A stretch of 64,000 nt of DNA from Henriciella sp. Its GTDB lineage: Bacteria; Pseudomonadota; Alphaproteobacteria; Caulobacterales; Hyphomonadaceae. Shown in pieces: positions 1-9,150 of this stretch (within the stretch, counting starts at the first letter, position 1; each line of letters starts with the position of its first letter). The stretch covers positions 124,001 to 188,000 of the forward strand of contig JASJAO010000006.1 of assembly GCA_030066975.1 (NCBI GenBank). The letters run 5' to 3'. The notes below the pieces were generated by a model. The model saw only the letters and a list, made by a program, of their open reading frames with translations, was not told the DNA's origin and did not search any database. The position numbers and the translations under genes are program-made.

Positions 1-346
1 GCATTTCAGCGATGGTGACATCCTGCTTACCAGCGGCGCCAAACGCGTCCCAGATGTCAGAGACCTTTGTGTGATAGCCTGCAGGCACTCCATCGATCAC
101 ACTGGCCAGGACCAGAGCCGCAATCGGCTTGGTGGTCGAGAAGACCGGTACGATTGTGTGCTTGTCCCAACGCTTGGATTTTGCACGATCACTCCAGCCC
201 CCATGCAGATCGACAATCAGTTCGCCGTCGAGAAAAGCCGAAAAGCCCGCGCCCAGTTCCTTGTCTTCGGCAAAATTCGCCTCGAACGCCTCTTTTACCG
301 GCTCAAAGCCCGGGGCGACATGGCCAGAGATGGGATACTCAGTCAT
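1..346 (-). CDS. Serine hydrolase, beta-lactamase/esterase family VIII type (partial, 3' end outside window)
   Basis: The first 115 residues are present and the rest lies beyond the window edge. Residues 70-73 read S-T-T-K, the SxxK nucleophile motif of class C beta-lactamases and family VIII esterases, preceded by the usual D-L-H-G-G-W segment near residue 46. Such cytoplasmic enzymes (EstB-like) usually hydrolyse short-chain esters or beta-lactam-like amides; the substrate cannot be told here. The ATG at 344-346 lies 9 nt after the stop of the upstream acetyltransferase, so the two are probably co-transcribed. The YxN and KTG-equivalent motifs would be in the missing part. The family call is firm, the function is not. 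Confidence 0.8.
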   Translation of the reverse strand, partial: MTEYPISGHVAPGFEPVKEAFEANFAEDKELGAGFSAFLDGELIVDLHGGWSDRAKSKRWDKHTIVPVFSTTKPIAALVLASVIDGVPAGYHTKVSDIWDAFGAAGKQDVTIAEM

Positions 347-355
347 TTCGGTCTT

Positions 356-826
356 CTACAACTGTTTCGTCATTTGCGCCCGCATCAGTTTCTCGGCGCC
401 GATATGCACTTCCTGGCGGAGTTCCAGGGTAAACCCCATCGCGGCAAAGGCGGGTTGCGCCATCAGGCTCGCATGGGTCATCAGCTCGGTTTCGCCGTGA
501 TCTCTCGCGTATCTCTCTATCATCTCAAACAGTCTGCGAAACAAGCCGCTGCCCTGGGCCTGCGGGCGGATATAGGCAAAATCGATATAGCCGCCCGGCT
601 CAATCGTCATGAAGCCGAGGATTTCCGTGTCCTGGGTGCCGAGAAAGATCTCTTTGCCCGACAAACGGTCTGCCCAGGATGCACCGCGACGGGGGGCGGG
701 GGCCCACGCCTTTGACTGGTCCCGGGTGTACTGGGTTGGGCCATTGTGAATGGCGTCAAACATCACCTCGCCCAGCGTATCGAAGTCCGATTTCTGACCT
801 CGGCGAATTTCTACAGTGGAAACCAT
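356..826 (-). CDS. GNAT-family N-acetyltransferase
   Basis: A protein of 156 residues with the GNAT layout: an N-terminal strand-helix (residues 3-25), a central beta-hairpin rich in aromatic and Gly residues, and the acetyl-CoA loop R-P-Q-A-Q-G-S-G followed by a helix (about residues 95-115), ending in A-A-M-G-F, the typical beta-bulge strand of the family. The acyl acceptor is unknown. I chose the ATG at 824-826 because an upstream in-frame start would add 15 residues that do not resemble the fold. It probably heads a two-gene operon with the serine hydrolase 9 nt downstream and is divergent from the CitE-like gene. Confidence 0.8.
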   Translation of the reverse strand: MVSTVEIRRGQKSDFDTLGEVMFDAIHNGPTQYTRDQSKAWAPAPRRGASWADRLSGKEIFLGTQDTEILGFMTIEPGGYIDFAYIRPQAQGSGLFRRLFEMIERYARDHGETELMTHASLMAQPAFAAMGFTLELRQEVHIGAEKLMRAQMTKQL

Positions 827-910
827 TATTGAACCTGGAAGGTGGTTGATTTTGCCTGCGCAAGCGGGCACTCGTGTCGCGAATATGTCCCCTCGTCAAG
901 GAGATCCTGA

Positions 911-1798
911 ATGTCTGTATCCGCACATCGCCCGCGCCGGTCCTGCCTGTACATGCCCGGTGCCAATGCACGGGCTCTGGAAAAAGCCAAGGGGCTCGCC
1001 GCAGATACACTGATCTTCGATCTTGAAGACGCAGTGGCGCCGGACGCCAAAACCGAGGCGCGGCAAACCGTGTGTGACGCGGTTCAGGCGGGCGGCTATG
1101 GCCCGCGCGAAGTGGTGATCCGGATCAATGGGCTGGATACCGAATGGGGGCTCGAGGACATCAAGGCCGCCGTCGCAGCCGGACCTGATGCGATCCTGGC
1201 TCCGAAAGTTATCGATGGCGGCGACATTGACCGGCTCGATGATGCGATGACCCGCGCCGGTGCGAGCGAGGACATGGGCCTCTGGGTAATGATCGAGATG
1301 CCGAAAGCGCTGTTCAACATTCACGACATTGCCGAAGCCGTCGGGCGCACCCGCTTGAAAGCCTTCGTGATGGGCACCAATGACCTCGCCAAGGAGTTGC
1401 GTGCGATCAATAATCCGCCGGAGCGCACTGCGTTCCAGACTGCGCTCAGCCTGACCGTGGCCGCGGCCCGGGCGTATGACCTGCTGGCCATTGATGGCGT
1501 GTTCAATGGCATTGGCGACGAGGCGGGGCTAGAGGCTGAAACCCGGCAGGGGCGCCTCCTCGGGTTTGATGGCAAGACCCTGATCCACCCGTCCCAACTG
1601 GAGCCCGCAAACCGCATCTTTGCACCCGCAGAGGCCGATGTGGAACAAGCCAAGGCCGTGATTGCCGCCTTTGCAGACCCCGCCAATGCCGGCCAGGGTG
1701 TGCTGAAAGTGAACGGCAAGATGACTGAGCTTCTGCACCTGGAAGAGGCGAACAGAACGGTTGCGGTCGCCGACGCCATTGCGGCCATGGATAGCTGA
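911..1798 (+). CDS. HpcH/HpaI aldolase family, CitE-like acyl-CoA lyase
   Basis: The 295-residue protein matches the CitE-like TIM-barrel family (citrate lyase beta chain, malyl-CoA and citramalyl-CoA lyases or thioesterases). Landmarks are R-S-C-L-Y-M-P-G near residue 10, the metal region F-D-L-E-D-A-V at 36-42, a V-I-R-I-N-G strand, M-I-E-M-P around residue 130, G-T-N-D-L-A-K and the late G-K-T-L-I-H-P segment. These enzymes use Mg2+ to cleave or form C-C bonds in dicarboxyl-CoA esters. No citrate lyase alpha or gamma genes are nearby, which argues against a citrate lyase complex and for a stand-alone malyl/citramalyl-CoA type activity; this is inference. A TauE/SafE exporter gene begins 5 nt downstream. 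Confidence 0.85.
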   Translation: MSVSAHRPRRSCLYMPGANARALEKAKGLAADTLIFDLEDAVAPDAKTEARQTVCDAVQAGGYGPREVVIRINGLDTEWGLEDIKAAVAAGPDAILAPKVIDGGDIDRLDDAMTRAGASEDMGLWVMIEMPKALFNIHDIAEAVGRTRLKAFVMGTNDLAKELRAINNPPERTAFQTALSLTVAAARAYDLLAIDGVFNGIGDEAGLEAETRQGRLLGFDGKTLIHPSQLEPANRIFAPAEADVEQAKAVIAAFADPANAGQGVLKVNGKMTELLHLEEANRTVAVADAIAAMDS

Positions 1799-1803
1799 AC
1801 ACA

Positions 1804-2550
1804 GTGATCACAGATCCTGTTTTCTGGATCATTGCGATCTTTTCGGTTCTGGTCACGGGCGTATCCAAAGGCGGCTTTGGTGGACTGGCTCTGCTGGCTG
1901 TGCCGCTCATGGCGCTGGTGGTCTCGCCGATTCAGGCGGCCGGCATCATGCTGCCCATTCTCATTGTCATGGATTGGGTCAGCGTCTGGTCGTATCGCAA
2001 ACAGTGGAACCGCTCGTTGCTCTGGCTGATGTTGCCCGGCGCGATTGTCGGGATCGCGATCGGCGGCTTACTGGCGGGATACGTCAATGACCAGTTCGTG
2101 CGCCTCTGCGTCGGCGTGATTGCTGTCGTGTTTCCGATCTATGCCGTCTTCAAGCCCAAGGGGAGAGTGGACATTATCAAGGGCAATCGCCCGCTCGGCG
2201 TTCTCTCGGGCGCGGTTGCCGGGTTTACCAGTTTCGTCGCCCATGCGGGCGGGCCGCCTTTCCAAGCCTATGCGATACCTCAAGAGCTTGAAAAGCGCAC
2301 CTATGCCGGCACAGCGGTGATGTTTTTCTTTGTCGTGAACATGGTGAAAGTTTTGCCTTATGCCTTGTTGGGCCAGTTTGATCAGACCAATCTCACCACG
2401 TCACTCTTATTGATCCCGTTCGCGCCGATTGGTGTGCTGTTCGGGGTCTGGCTGCTGAATCGGATCGATCAGGCCCTGTTTTACCGCATTATGTACGCGA
2501 TTATTTTCACGGTGGGGGTCAAACTGCTCTGGGACAGTGTGGTTCTTTAG
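1804..2550 (+). CDS. Sulfite exporter TauE/SafE family membrane protein
   Basis: A polytopic inner-membrane protein of 248 residues, starting with GTG 5 nt after the CitE-like gene. Several hydrophobic spans are visible (about residues 3-25, 35-58, 72-120, 135-155, 170-195, 225-245). The G-V-S-K-G-G-F-G-G motif near residue 18 is characteristic of TauE/SafE permeases, as is the second H-A-G-G-P-P-F loop near residue 145. Members export sulfite, sulfoacetate or other small organic anions. The substrate is unknown; tight linkage to an acyl-CoA lyase suggests an organic acid, which is inference only. Confidence 0.88.
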   Translation: MITDPVFWIIAIFSVLVTGVSKGGFGGLALLAVPLMALVVSPIQAAGIMLPILIVMDWVSVWSYRKQWNRSLLWLMLPGAIVGIAIGGLLAGYVNDQFVRLCVGVIAVVFPIYAVFKPKGRVDIIKGNRPLGVLSGAVAGFTSFVAHAGGPPFQAYAIPQELEKRTYAGTAVMFFFVVNMVKVLPYALLGQFDQTNLTTSLLLIPFAPIGVLFGVWLLNRIDQALFYRIMYAIIFTVGVKLLWDSVVL

Positions 2551-2683
2551 ACTATTTCTCTCCTGACAGCGTTCAGTCAAAGCCGGTTTGCTCACAATAA
2601 CAGGAGCGCTGAGTATTTTCATTGCGCGCAATTTTGTTTTCCAATTCTATGAACGGGAGAGAGGATTCTGAGAGAGGGTGTTC

Positions 2684-4360
2684 ATGACACACACATCGAG
2701 GCGGTTACCGGGCGGTAAGGCTTTGGCGATTGTGGCGCTAGCCACATTAGCGGCTTGTGGTGGCGGCGGGGGTGGATCTTCGCCGACACCGACAACCCTG
2801 ACGACGTCTCCGCCGCCCCCGGAACCGACGCCGACCGAACCGGCTGTGAGCTTCGTCGAGGGCGTGTTTGAACCGGCCAGCACATTCAAGGATCAGTGTG
2901 AAGCGCCCCGCAGCGGGGTCGACATCGAAGGCAATGCCTTCCCTGATGAGGCCGGCAGCCTGCTTGAAGAGCTGTTCTGGCTACGCTCATGGACGAATGA
3001 GACCTATCTCTGGAACGATCAGGTCGAGGATCGCGACCCGTCCACGTTTGACGATCGGCTCGATTATTTCGCGGTTCTGAAAACTGATGCCACGACCGCA
3101 TCCGGCGAGGATCTCGACGATTTCCATTTCAGTGAACCGACGGATGAATTCCTTGAGCGCCGCAACTCTGCGGCAAGTTCGGGGTATGGTGCCAGTATCG
3201 TGGCCTTCTCAACCAGTGTGCCGCGCGACTATCGTATTCGCTATACCGAGCCGGACTCGCCCGCCTCAGACGTGGTCAACGGTCTGGTCAACTTCCCCCG
3301 CGGCGCCCGCATTCTTGAAGTGGACGGCGTGGACCTGGTGAATGGCGGTAGCACCCAGGCCGAGATCGATATTCTCAATGCTGGCCTGTTTCCTGCCACA
3401 GCGGGTGAAACCCACACATTCGTTATTCAGGACGCCGGGAGCACAAGCTCGCGCACGGTGACTCTGATCTCAGAGGACATTGCCCAACAGCCCGTCAATC
3501 GGTTCAGCACGATTGATACATCAACCGGTAAAGTCGGCTATATCCTGTTCAACACGTTCAGTCCGTTCTCATCTGAGGCTGATATCGCCAATGCCATCAC
3601 CGCGATGAAGACGGAAGGCGTCAGCGATCTGGTTCTGGATCTGCGCTATAATGGCGGCGGCCTGCTCGCCGTCGCGGCTCAACTTGGCTACATGATCGCA
3701 GGCGACGCCCAAACCGCTGGCAAGACGTTCGAACTGCTGCAGTTCAATGACGATGCGGGCAATGTGAACCCGGTGACCGGGGAACGAAATGACCCGATCC
3801 CGTTCATCGATACCGGTATCGGCTTCTCGCTCGCAGACGGGACACCACTCGACAGCCTCGACTTGTCCCGGGTTTTCATTCTCTCAACAGCTGGCACCTG
3901 CAGCGCCAGTGAGGCGGTGATCAACGGCCTGCGCGGGATCGATGTCGAGATCATCCTGATTGGCGATATCACGTGCGGAAAGCCCTATGGTTTCTACCCG
4001 ACAGATAATTGCGGTGAGACCTATTACACGATCCAGTTTCGCGGCGTGAATGAAAAGAATTTCGGCGACTATTCCGATGGATTTGTGCCGATGAACTCCA
4101 CCTTCAATTTCGGCGAGCGCGTGTCCGGCTGTATCGTGCCGGACGACTATAATAACGAACTCGGTGACCCCGCTGAAGGCCTGCTCGCAGCGGCCTTACA
4201 GTATCGCGAAGATGGCTCCTGTCCGGTGGCCTCGGCGACGCAACAGACGGCCCCTCAAACGGTCTATATTGGGTCCAGCCGTTTTCAGGTCGGCACCACA
4301 TTCCTGACGCAGGAAGAGGATATTCTTGCGAACAATCGAGACATGCGGATGCCGAAATAA
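2684..4360 (+). CDS. S41-family peptidase, secreted lipoprotein with PDZ-like domain
   Basis: A 558-residue protein. Its N-terminus has a Lys/Arg-containing start, a hydrophobic stretch and the lipobox L-A-A-C at residues 22-25, followed by a Gly-run and a Pro/Thr linker. A PDZ-like segment around residues 170-240 precedes an S41 (tail-specific protease) catalytic region. The likely nucleophile is in T-C-S-A-S-E-A (about residue 407) and the general-base Lys in C-G-K-P-Y-G (about residue 430). Many Cys residues in the C-terminal half fit an extracytoplasmic location. I prefer the ATG at 2684, because GAGAGAGG lies about 7 nt upstream, over the GTG at 2678. A small lipoprotein gene follows after 22 nt, probably in one operon. 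Confidence 0.85.
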   Translation: MTHTSRRLPGGKALAIVALATLAACGGGGGGSSPTPTTLTTSPPPPEPTPTEPAVSFVEGVFEPASTFKDQCEAPRSGVDIEGNAFPDEAGSLLEELFWLRSWTNETYLWNDQVEDRDPSTFDDRLDYFAVLKTDATTASGEDLDDFHFSEPTDEFLERRNSAASSGYGASIVAFSTSVPRDYRIRYTEPDSPASDVVNGLVNFPRGARILEVDGVDLVNGGSTQAEIDILNAGLFPATAGETHTFVIQDAGSTSSRTVTLISEDIAQQPVNRFSTIDTSTGKVGYILFNTFSPFSSEADIANAITAMKTEGVSDLVLDLRYNGGGLLAVAAQLGYMIAGDAQTAGKTFELLQFNDDAGNVNPVTGERNDPIPFIDTGIGFSLADGTPLDSLDLSRVFILSTAGTCSASEAVINGLRGIDVEIILIGDITCGKPYGFYPTDNCGETYYTIQFRGVNEKNFGDYSDGFVPMNSTFNFGERVSGCIVPDDYNNELGDPAEGLLAAALQYREDGSCPVASATQQTAPQTVYIGSSRFQVGTTFLTQEEDILANNRDMRMPK

Positions 4361-4382
4361 GTTTGCCAGAGAGGAGGATGAC

Positions 4383-4730
4383 ATGCGCAATATATCTCTT
4401 CTGGTCGCCTCGTTATGGCTCGGGGCCTGCCAGGTGACGGTGGCTCCGGTTCCGGCCGTGCTCGACCCTTCAGACCCGGCTGCCGTTGAGGCTCTGAAAC
4501 AGTCGCTGGCAGAGGCGGTGGGCAAGGCGCGTGTCGAGCTTGGCCCGGAGGACCTCGCGACAAGTTCCAGCGTGTCGGTTCTGCCCGCGCCGCTTAACCC
4601 GAACGAGACGCACAGCCTCGCCATGCCGGAGCAGTTCGATATCGTGATCGAAGATGGGGCATGCCGCCTGATCCATCGCAAGAGCGGTGAAACCTATCCG
4701 TTGAAAGGCGCGACCTGCCGTCCCGCTTAA
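4383..4730 (+). CDS. Small lipoprotein of unknown function
   Basis: A 115-residue product. The start at 4383 is set by a strong GAGAGGAGG site 6 nt upstream. Residues 1-15 form a lipoprotein signal ending in L-G-A-C. The mature part has an acidic/alanine-rich helix (A-V-E-A-L-K-Q-S-L-A-E-A-V) and a short beta-rich C-terminus with two Cys residues (E-D-G-A-C-R-L and K-G-A-T-C-R-P), possibly a disulfide. I do not recognise a family. It sits 22 nt behind the S41 lipoprotein and ends convergent to ctpA, so it is probably the partner or accessory of the S41 protein. Confidence 0.75.
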   Translation: MRNISLLVASLWLGACQVTVAPVPAVLDPSDPAAVEALKQSLAEAVGKARVELGPEDLATSSSVSVLPAPLNPNETHSLAMPEQFDIVIEDGACRLIHRKSGETYPLKGATCRPA

Positions 4731-4746
4731 GCGGATGCCGCTTTAA
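4727..4746. terminator. Weak bidirectional hairpin between convergent genes
   Basis: A short inverted repeat, AAGCGG-atg-CCGCTT, spans the 12-bp gap and both stop codons of the small lipoprotein gene and ctpA, with T/A-rich flanks on both sides. The stem is only about 6-7 bp, so termination activity is uncertain. Confidence 0.3.
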
Positions 4747-6065
4747 CCGGCGCGCAGGTTGCCGCTGGCCAGCACCTGTCCGGCCCGCAGCAATTCAAGC
4801 GCGCGTTCCAGTTGGTAATCATCGCCCTCATAATCGACCGGCGGCTGATCGTCTGGGATGTGCGGCTTCACCCGGTCGAGACCATCCTCATTGCCGAGCG
4901 AATTGGGCAGATCAACCTCTGTGTAGCGTTGCACCCTGGCCATTTCTTCTTCGCTCATGCGCCTGTTAGCGACCTCCAGATCCGGAGAGATGCCGGTGGC
5001 CTGAATGGAGCTGCCGGAAGGGGTGTAGTAGCGCGCCGTGGTCAGCCGGATCGCGCCGCGCTCACCGCCAAGCGGGATCACGGTCTGAACCGAACCTTTG
5101 CCGAAACTGGTCATCCCCAGCACCGTCGCCCGATCACGATCCTGCAAGGCGCCCGCGACAATCTCCGAGGCAGAAGCTGAGCCCTGATTGATCAGCACCA
5201 CGATCGGCACATTCTTGAACTCTTCACCCCCGCGCGCATTGTAGCGGGCAATATCGCCAGACCGGCGTCCAACGGTTGAGACCACCTCGCCGCCGGACAG
5301 GAACAGGTCGCTGACCGAGATCGCCTGATCGAGCAGGCCGCCGCCATTGTTGCGCAAGTCGAGAATAAGCCCGGCCGGGCGGCGTCCAAGCTCATCCTTG
5401 GCTTCGGCGATCGCATTCTCAAGCAATTCGGTCGTGCGCTCATTAAAGGTCGAGATGCGGAAATACGCGATGTCGCCGTCTTCAGCGCGCCAGGTCACGG
5501 ACTTGGGCTGGATCACTTCGCGCACCAGCGTCACATCAAACGGGTCTTCGCCCGCGCGGAGGACGGTAACGGTCAGTTCGGTGCCCGGTTCGCCGCGCAT
5601 ATCGCGCACCGCATCATCCAGGTTCAGGCCAATAATCGGACGCCCATTGATGGAGGTGAACAAGTCGCCGGGTTGTAGACCGGCCCGGCTGGCCGGCGTG
5701 TCATCCATCGGCGTCACGACTTTGACGAAGCCGTCTTCCATCGTCACTTCGATGCCAAGCCCACCATACTCGCCGGACGTGGTCACCTGCATGGCCTCAA
5801 AATCAGAGGCGGAGAGAAAACTGGAATGCGGATCGAGCGAGTTGAGCATGCCGTCAATCGCGGCCTCAATCGCTTCGACTTCATTGATATCCTCAACATA
5901 GTCGGCCTTCGCCCGTGCCAGGACTTCAGTGAACAGATCCAACTGCTGATAGGTCGCCATACGGCTTGCGTCGCGTTTGGCATCGGGCCAGGCGACGGCG
6001 GAGACCCCGACACCTACAGCTCCGATCACAATGCCCAGCGCGGCTCCTGTCAGCATGGCTCTCAT
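4743..6065 (-). CDS. ctpA: Carboxy-terminal processing protease CtpA (S41A)
   Basis: A 440-residue protein with an N-terminal membrane anchor or signal (residues 4-27), a PDZ domain around residues 85-165 (G-G-L-G-I-E-V, then G-L-Q-P-G-D) and a C-terminal S41 domain. The catalytic Ser lies in G-S-A-S-A-S-E-I-V-A-G and the Lys in F-G-K-G-S-V-Q, with L-D-L-R-N-N-G-G-G-L-L upstream; all family hallmarks are present. CtpA trims or degrades periplasmic proteins from their C-termini, including cell-wall hydrolases. It begins 25 nt after the EnvC-like gene, an arrangement common in alphaproteobacteria that links the protease to peptidoglycan remodelling. Confidence 0.95.
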   Translation of the reverse strand: MRAMLTGAALGIVIGAVGVGVSAVAWPDAKRDASRMATYQQLDLFTEVLARAKADYVEDINEVEAIEAAIDGMLNSLDPHSSFLSASDFEAMQVTTSGEYGGLGIEVTMEDGFVKVVTPMDDTPASRAGLQPGDLFTSINGRPIIGLNLDDAVRDMRGEPGTELTVTVLRAGEDPFDVTLVREVIQPKSVTWRAEDGDIAYFRISTFNERTTELLENAIAEAKDELGRRPAGLILDLRNNGGGLLDQAISVSDLFLSGGEVVSTVGRRSGDIARYNARGGEEFKNVPIVVLINQGSASASEIVAGALQDRDRATVLGMTSFGKGSVQTVIPLGGERGAIRLTTARYYTPSGSSIQATGISPDLEVANRRMSEEEMARVQRYTEVDLPNSLGNEDGLDRVKPHIPDDQPPVDYEGDDYQLERALELLRAGQVLASGNLRAG

Positions 6066-6090
6066 TCGTGCGTTCTCCTATCTTGCGGCG

Positions 6091-7320
6091 CTAACCGCGT
6101 GTCATCCAGTTGGCCGGGTTCATCGGTTTACCCTGTTTCCTGACCTCCATATAGAGTTCAGGTTCAGGCATGACACGTTGGGTCATGCGGGCAACCGGCT
6201 CACCGCGTTTCACAGTCTGTCCAACTTCTACATAAGTATCAGACATGCCACTTAGAAGGACATGGTAGTCATCAGACGTCGAAAGAATCAAGAGCTGGCC
6301 ATAGGTGCGGAACGGGCCTGAAAACTCAACCTTCCCGTCCACCGGGGCCGTGACCTGCGCCTCAGCGCGCGTCGCAAAGGCCAGACCTTCAGATTTGCTG
6401 CCGCCGGGCATGGTATCGCCCCACTTGCGCACGAGGCGTCCTGCGGCTGGCTGTAACAGTCCGCCGATCAAGGCCCGCCCGGGCGTTGTAGCCTGACGCG
6501 GCACGGGCGTGCGCGGCGCATCCGAGCGTATTCCAGCATTCGGGGAGGCCGCTGCAAATTGCAGGTTCGGCTTGATCGCTGGGGCGGCCGGTGCATTCGC
6601 CTCCAGCGCCGCGAGCAGCCCGCGAATCGTGTCGGCTTCCCGGCCCAGCAGGGTCACCCGGTCTCGCAGCACGGACAGATCGCCGTTCACATCTTCAAAG
6701 GCGGCCCGCTTGGTCGCGGTCATTTGCAGAATTTCCGCTTTCTTCAGGCTGAGCGCGGCTTCAGCGGCCTCCAGTCGTGCCACTTCGCGCAGAACCTGCT
6801 GCTCCAGCTTGCGAAGATCGGTGATCTCTTCAGCGAGTGCGTGGGTCTGATCCTTTACCTGTGGGGTGGTGTAGCCCATCAGGATGGCCGCACGGATCGC
6901 GGCATTCGCATCGCCTGGATTGGTCACAAGCGCCGGAGGGCGGTGACGTCCGGAAACCGCCAGTGATGCCATCAGGGAATCCAGTGCGGTCTCATTCTCG
7001 ACGAGATCCCGCTTGGCCGAGGATTGCCGCGCCCGCAGGGAAACCAGTTTCAGCTCGGATGCCGTGGCTTGTTCCTCACGCCGCTGGCTCTCCATCGCCG
7101 CGGCAATCAGCTTGCGTTCCAGGCCTTCAAGATCAGAGGCCGTTTCCCCGCTCGCGGTCTCAAGCGCCTGCAGGGCTTCCAACGCTGCATCGCGTTCGGC
7201 TTCTAGTTTTTCAAGGTCATCGCGCGACACATCCCCGTTCGCAGCAAAGGCCGGCATGGCCAGGGCCATCACCAAAGCCAGCGATGCGGTCCGAAAGAGA
7301 GAGGAGCCTTGTACGCGCAT
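6091..7320 (-). CDS. EnvC/LdpF-type murein hydrolase activator (degenerate LytM)
   Basis: A 409-residue periplasmic protein with a signal peptide (residues 1-26, ending A-F-A-A), a long coiled-coil of Glu/Leu/Ala heptads (about 30-240) and a C-terminal LytM/M23 domain (about 285-409). Active M23 enzymes have a zinc site HxnD...HxH. Here the closing motif reads E-L-Y-M-E-V-R-K-Q-G instead of LHFEV, and the first zinc His is also missing, so the domain should not cleave peptidoglycan. This matches the EnvC/LdpF class, which activates amidases at division sites. It is upstream of ctpA in the same transcription direction. Confidence 0.88.
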   Translation of the reverse strand: MRVQGSSLFRTASLALVMALAMPAFAANGDVSRDDLEKLEAERDAALEALQALETASGETASDLEGLERKLIAAAMESQRREEQATASELKLVSLRARQSSAKRDLVENETALDSLMASLAVSGRHRPPALVTNPGDANAAIRAAILMGYTTPQVKDQTHALAEEITDLRKLEQQVLREVARLEAAEAALSLKKAEILQMTATKRAAFEDVNGDLSVLRDRVTLLGREADTIRGLLAALEANAPAAPAIKPNLQFAAASPNAGIRSDAPRTPVPRQATTPGRALIGGLLQPAAGRLVRKWGDTMPGGSKSEGLAFATRAEAQVTAPVDGKVEFSGPFRTYGQLLILSTSDDYHVLLSGMSDTYVEVGQTVKRGEPVARMTQRVMPEPELYMEVRKQGKPMNPANWMTRG

Positions 7321-7437
7321 GATTCCCTTTATGCCATGCAGGGCGTGATCAGGACATTAACAGTCGCGTGAAGGTTTCACGCGTCTCAACCGTGACAGGA
7401 TTCGCATCAGGTGTGGCTTTTGACGACGCAGCGCCGC

Positions 7438-8403
7438 TCACATCACACCGGCTTTCAGCAGGTCATGCATGTGCAGAGCGCCAACAGGTGTCTGCCCCTC
7501 GACCACGATCAGCTGCGTGATCCGGCGCTCATTCATCAGGGCCAGCGCTTCGCTTGCCAGTGTGCCAGGCTCGACGGTGATCGGATCACGAGTCATCGCG
7601 GTATCCACGATTTCGGCAATTTCGCCGCGCGCCATCAATCGGCGGATGTCGCCATCGGTGACCATGCCAGCGACAGTTTGATCGTTCGCGCTGACCACCA
7701 CAATGAAGCCAAGGCCGCCATTTGACATCGCCGACAAGGCATCGCCCATACGCGTGCCGACTGTGACGCGCGGCAGCTTTGTGCCGACGCTCATCAGATC
7801 TCCGACCGTGCGCAGCATCGCACCGAGCTTGCCGCCCGGATGAAAGATCTTGAAATCCTCGGCGGTAAACCCGCGCTGCTCCAGCACCGCCACAGCCAGC
7901 GCATCGCCGAGCGCCATGGACAGCGTCGTGCTGGTCGTCGGTGCGCGGGTCTCGCCGCAAGCCTCCGGTGCGTCTGGAATGGTGAGGCAGATATCTGCGG
8001 CCGATCCCAGGGTCGAGCCTTCTACGGCCGTCATCGCGATCAGCGGGATCGCAAACCGGCGCGTATACTCGATCAGGTCCGACAGCTCTTTGGTTTCGCC
8101 GGAACGCGACAAGGCAATGACCACATCTGCGCTGGCAATCATGCCGAGGTCGCCATGGCTCGCTTCGGTCGGGTGAATATAGAGGCTTGGCGTACCGGTT
8201 GAGGCCATGGTCGCGGCAATCTTGCGCGCCACGTGGCCGCTTTTGCCGACACCGGCCAGCACGATCCGTCCGGACGCGCGGCTGCAAGCTTCAACCGCGG
8301 CGATGAACGCCTCGCCCAACGAGGCCTCCAGTTGCGACAGCGCATCGCGTTCGATTTCGATGACACGACGCCCGGCGTCGAGCACAGCTTCTTTGTCGGT
8401 CAT
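7438..8403 (-). CDS. kdsD: Arabinose-5-phosphate isomerase KdsD/KpsF
   Basis: A 321-residue protein with an N-terminal SIS sugar-isomerase domain (about residues 30-185; G-V-G-K-S-G near 53, H-P-x-E-A-S-H-G-D-L-G near 80, L-S-R-S-G-E-T-K-E) and two CBS domains (about 200-321). It converts D-ribulose 5-phosphate to D-arabinose 5-phosphate, the first step of Kdo synthesis for lipopolysaccharide. I place the start at 8403, where ATG overlaps the stop of the upstream gene (ATGA), rather than six codons earlier; this also gives the family length. The two genes are translationally coupled. Confidence 0.93.
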   Translation of the reverse strand: MTDKEAVLDAGRRVIEIERDALSQLEASLGEAFIAAVEACSRASGRIVLAGVGKSGHVARKIAATMASTGTPSLYIHPTEASHGDLGMIASADVVIALSRSGETKELSDLIEYTRRFAIPLIAMTAVEGSTLGSAADICLTIPDAPEACGETRAPTTSTTLSMALGDALAVAVLEQRGFTAEDFKIFHPGGKLGAMLRTVGDLMSVGTKLPRVTVGTRMGDALSAMSNGGLGFIVVVSANDQTVAGMVTDGDIRRLMARGEIAEIVDTAMTRDPITVEPGTLASEALALMNERRITQLIVVEGQTPVGALHMHDLLKAGVM

Positions 8404-9014
8404 GAGCCGGTCACGCCCCATTTGCCTTGTTTCCGGAACTCGATCCTCTGAATATCCACAGACCGGGCCTTGCCATCAATGACCGGGCGGATCGCGAAAT
8501 AGTCAAACGCGACAGAATCTGCGAGCAGCTTTTCCGGCACGTTGTAATCAAACCGATACGTCTCCCAGCCGGGTTTCAGATTGAACCGGATCCAACCTGT
8601 CTCGCCCGCTTTGCCGGTCGAGTAATTCACTTCAAACGCTTCTGCGCCACTTGCGCCAGAGGGGCGGGCGGTGATCAGCAGTCTCAGTTTTTGTCCCGCA
8701 TACTGATATTCAAGATCGGCTGCGAGTTTGAAATGAGAGTTGAATTCCGGGTCGTCGCGGTGATCTTCTGCGATCGCCTCAAGCGTCAGATACGCTTCAT
8801 CAACCGGTCCGCCGACACGGTTCAATTCAACGGAGGGGCCGGCTTCCATCCGGCACAGATCCCGGCCTTCAACAATCGCATAGGAATAGTCTGCTGGACC
8901 CGCGCCGCCGCTGACCGGTCCGCAAAGCCGTCTTTCATCGTCGGACACCATCGCCCCGGTCACCATCAGGATGGCGACGAGTAGAACGATTGGAAAGAAC
9001 ACGATGTCCTTCAA
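8400..9014 (-). CDS. Membrane-anchored periplasmic protein of unknown function
   Basis: A 204-residue protein if translation starts at the TTG at 9012-9014, which has GGAG 9 nt upstream; a GTG at 9002 is an alternative. One transmembrane segment (about residues 3-21) is followed by an extracytoplasmic domain dominated by beta strands, ending in a W-x-x-Y-x-F-D-Y-x-V-P pattern. That pattern is reminiscent of galactose-binding-like jelly-roll folds. It overlaps kdsD by 4 nt. LptC often sits in this position in other bacteria, but I see no clear LptC signature. A role in the lipopolysaccharide pathway is suggested only by the coupling. Confidence 0.7.
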   Translation of the reverse strand: MKDIVFFPIVLLVAILMVTGAMVSDDERRLCGPVSGGAGPADYSYAIVEGRDLCRMEAGPSVELNRVGGPVDEAYLTLEAIAEDHRDDPEFNSHFKLAADLEYQYAGQKLRLLITARPSGASGAEAFEVNYSTGKAGETGWIRFNLKPGWETYRFDYNVPEKLLADSVAFDYFAIRPVIDGKARSVDIQRIEFRKQGKWGVTGS

Positions 9015-9150
9015 GGTCCGGGGCTCCTGCGACGCCAAGGGCGGGTTAAGTGGCTGGAAAACATGCTTTGCCTCTGATAGCAACGCGGCGATTGCAAGGC
9101 GACCGCCGTTTACATGGGGGTGCCATAATACTTTGTCACGGATTTGACCG

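Noticed and set aside
71-715. A 214-codon plus-strand frame at the left end
   Set aside because: Antisense across both the serine hydrolase and the GNAT gene, whose motifs are clear.
7321-7437. Possible small gene between kdsD and the EnvC-like gene
   Set aside because: The 117-nt gap has no open frame with a ribosome binding site; it probably holds only a promoter.
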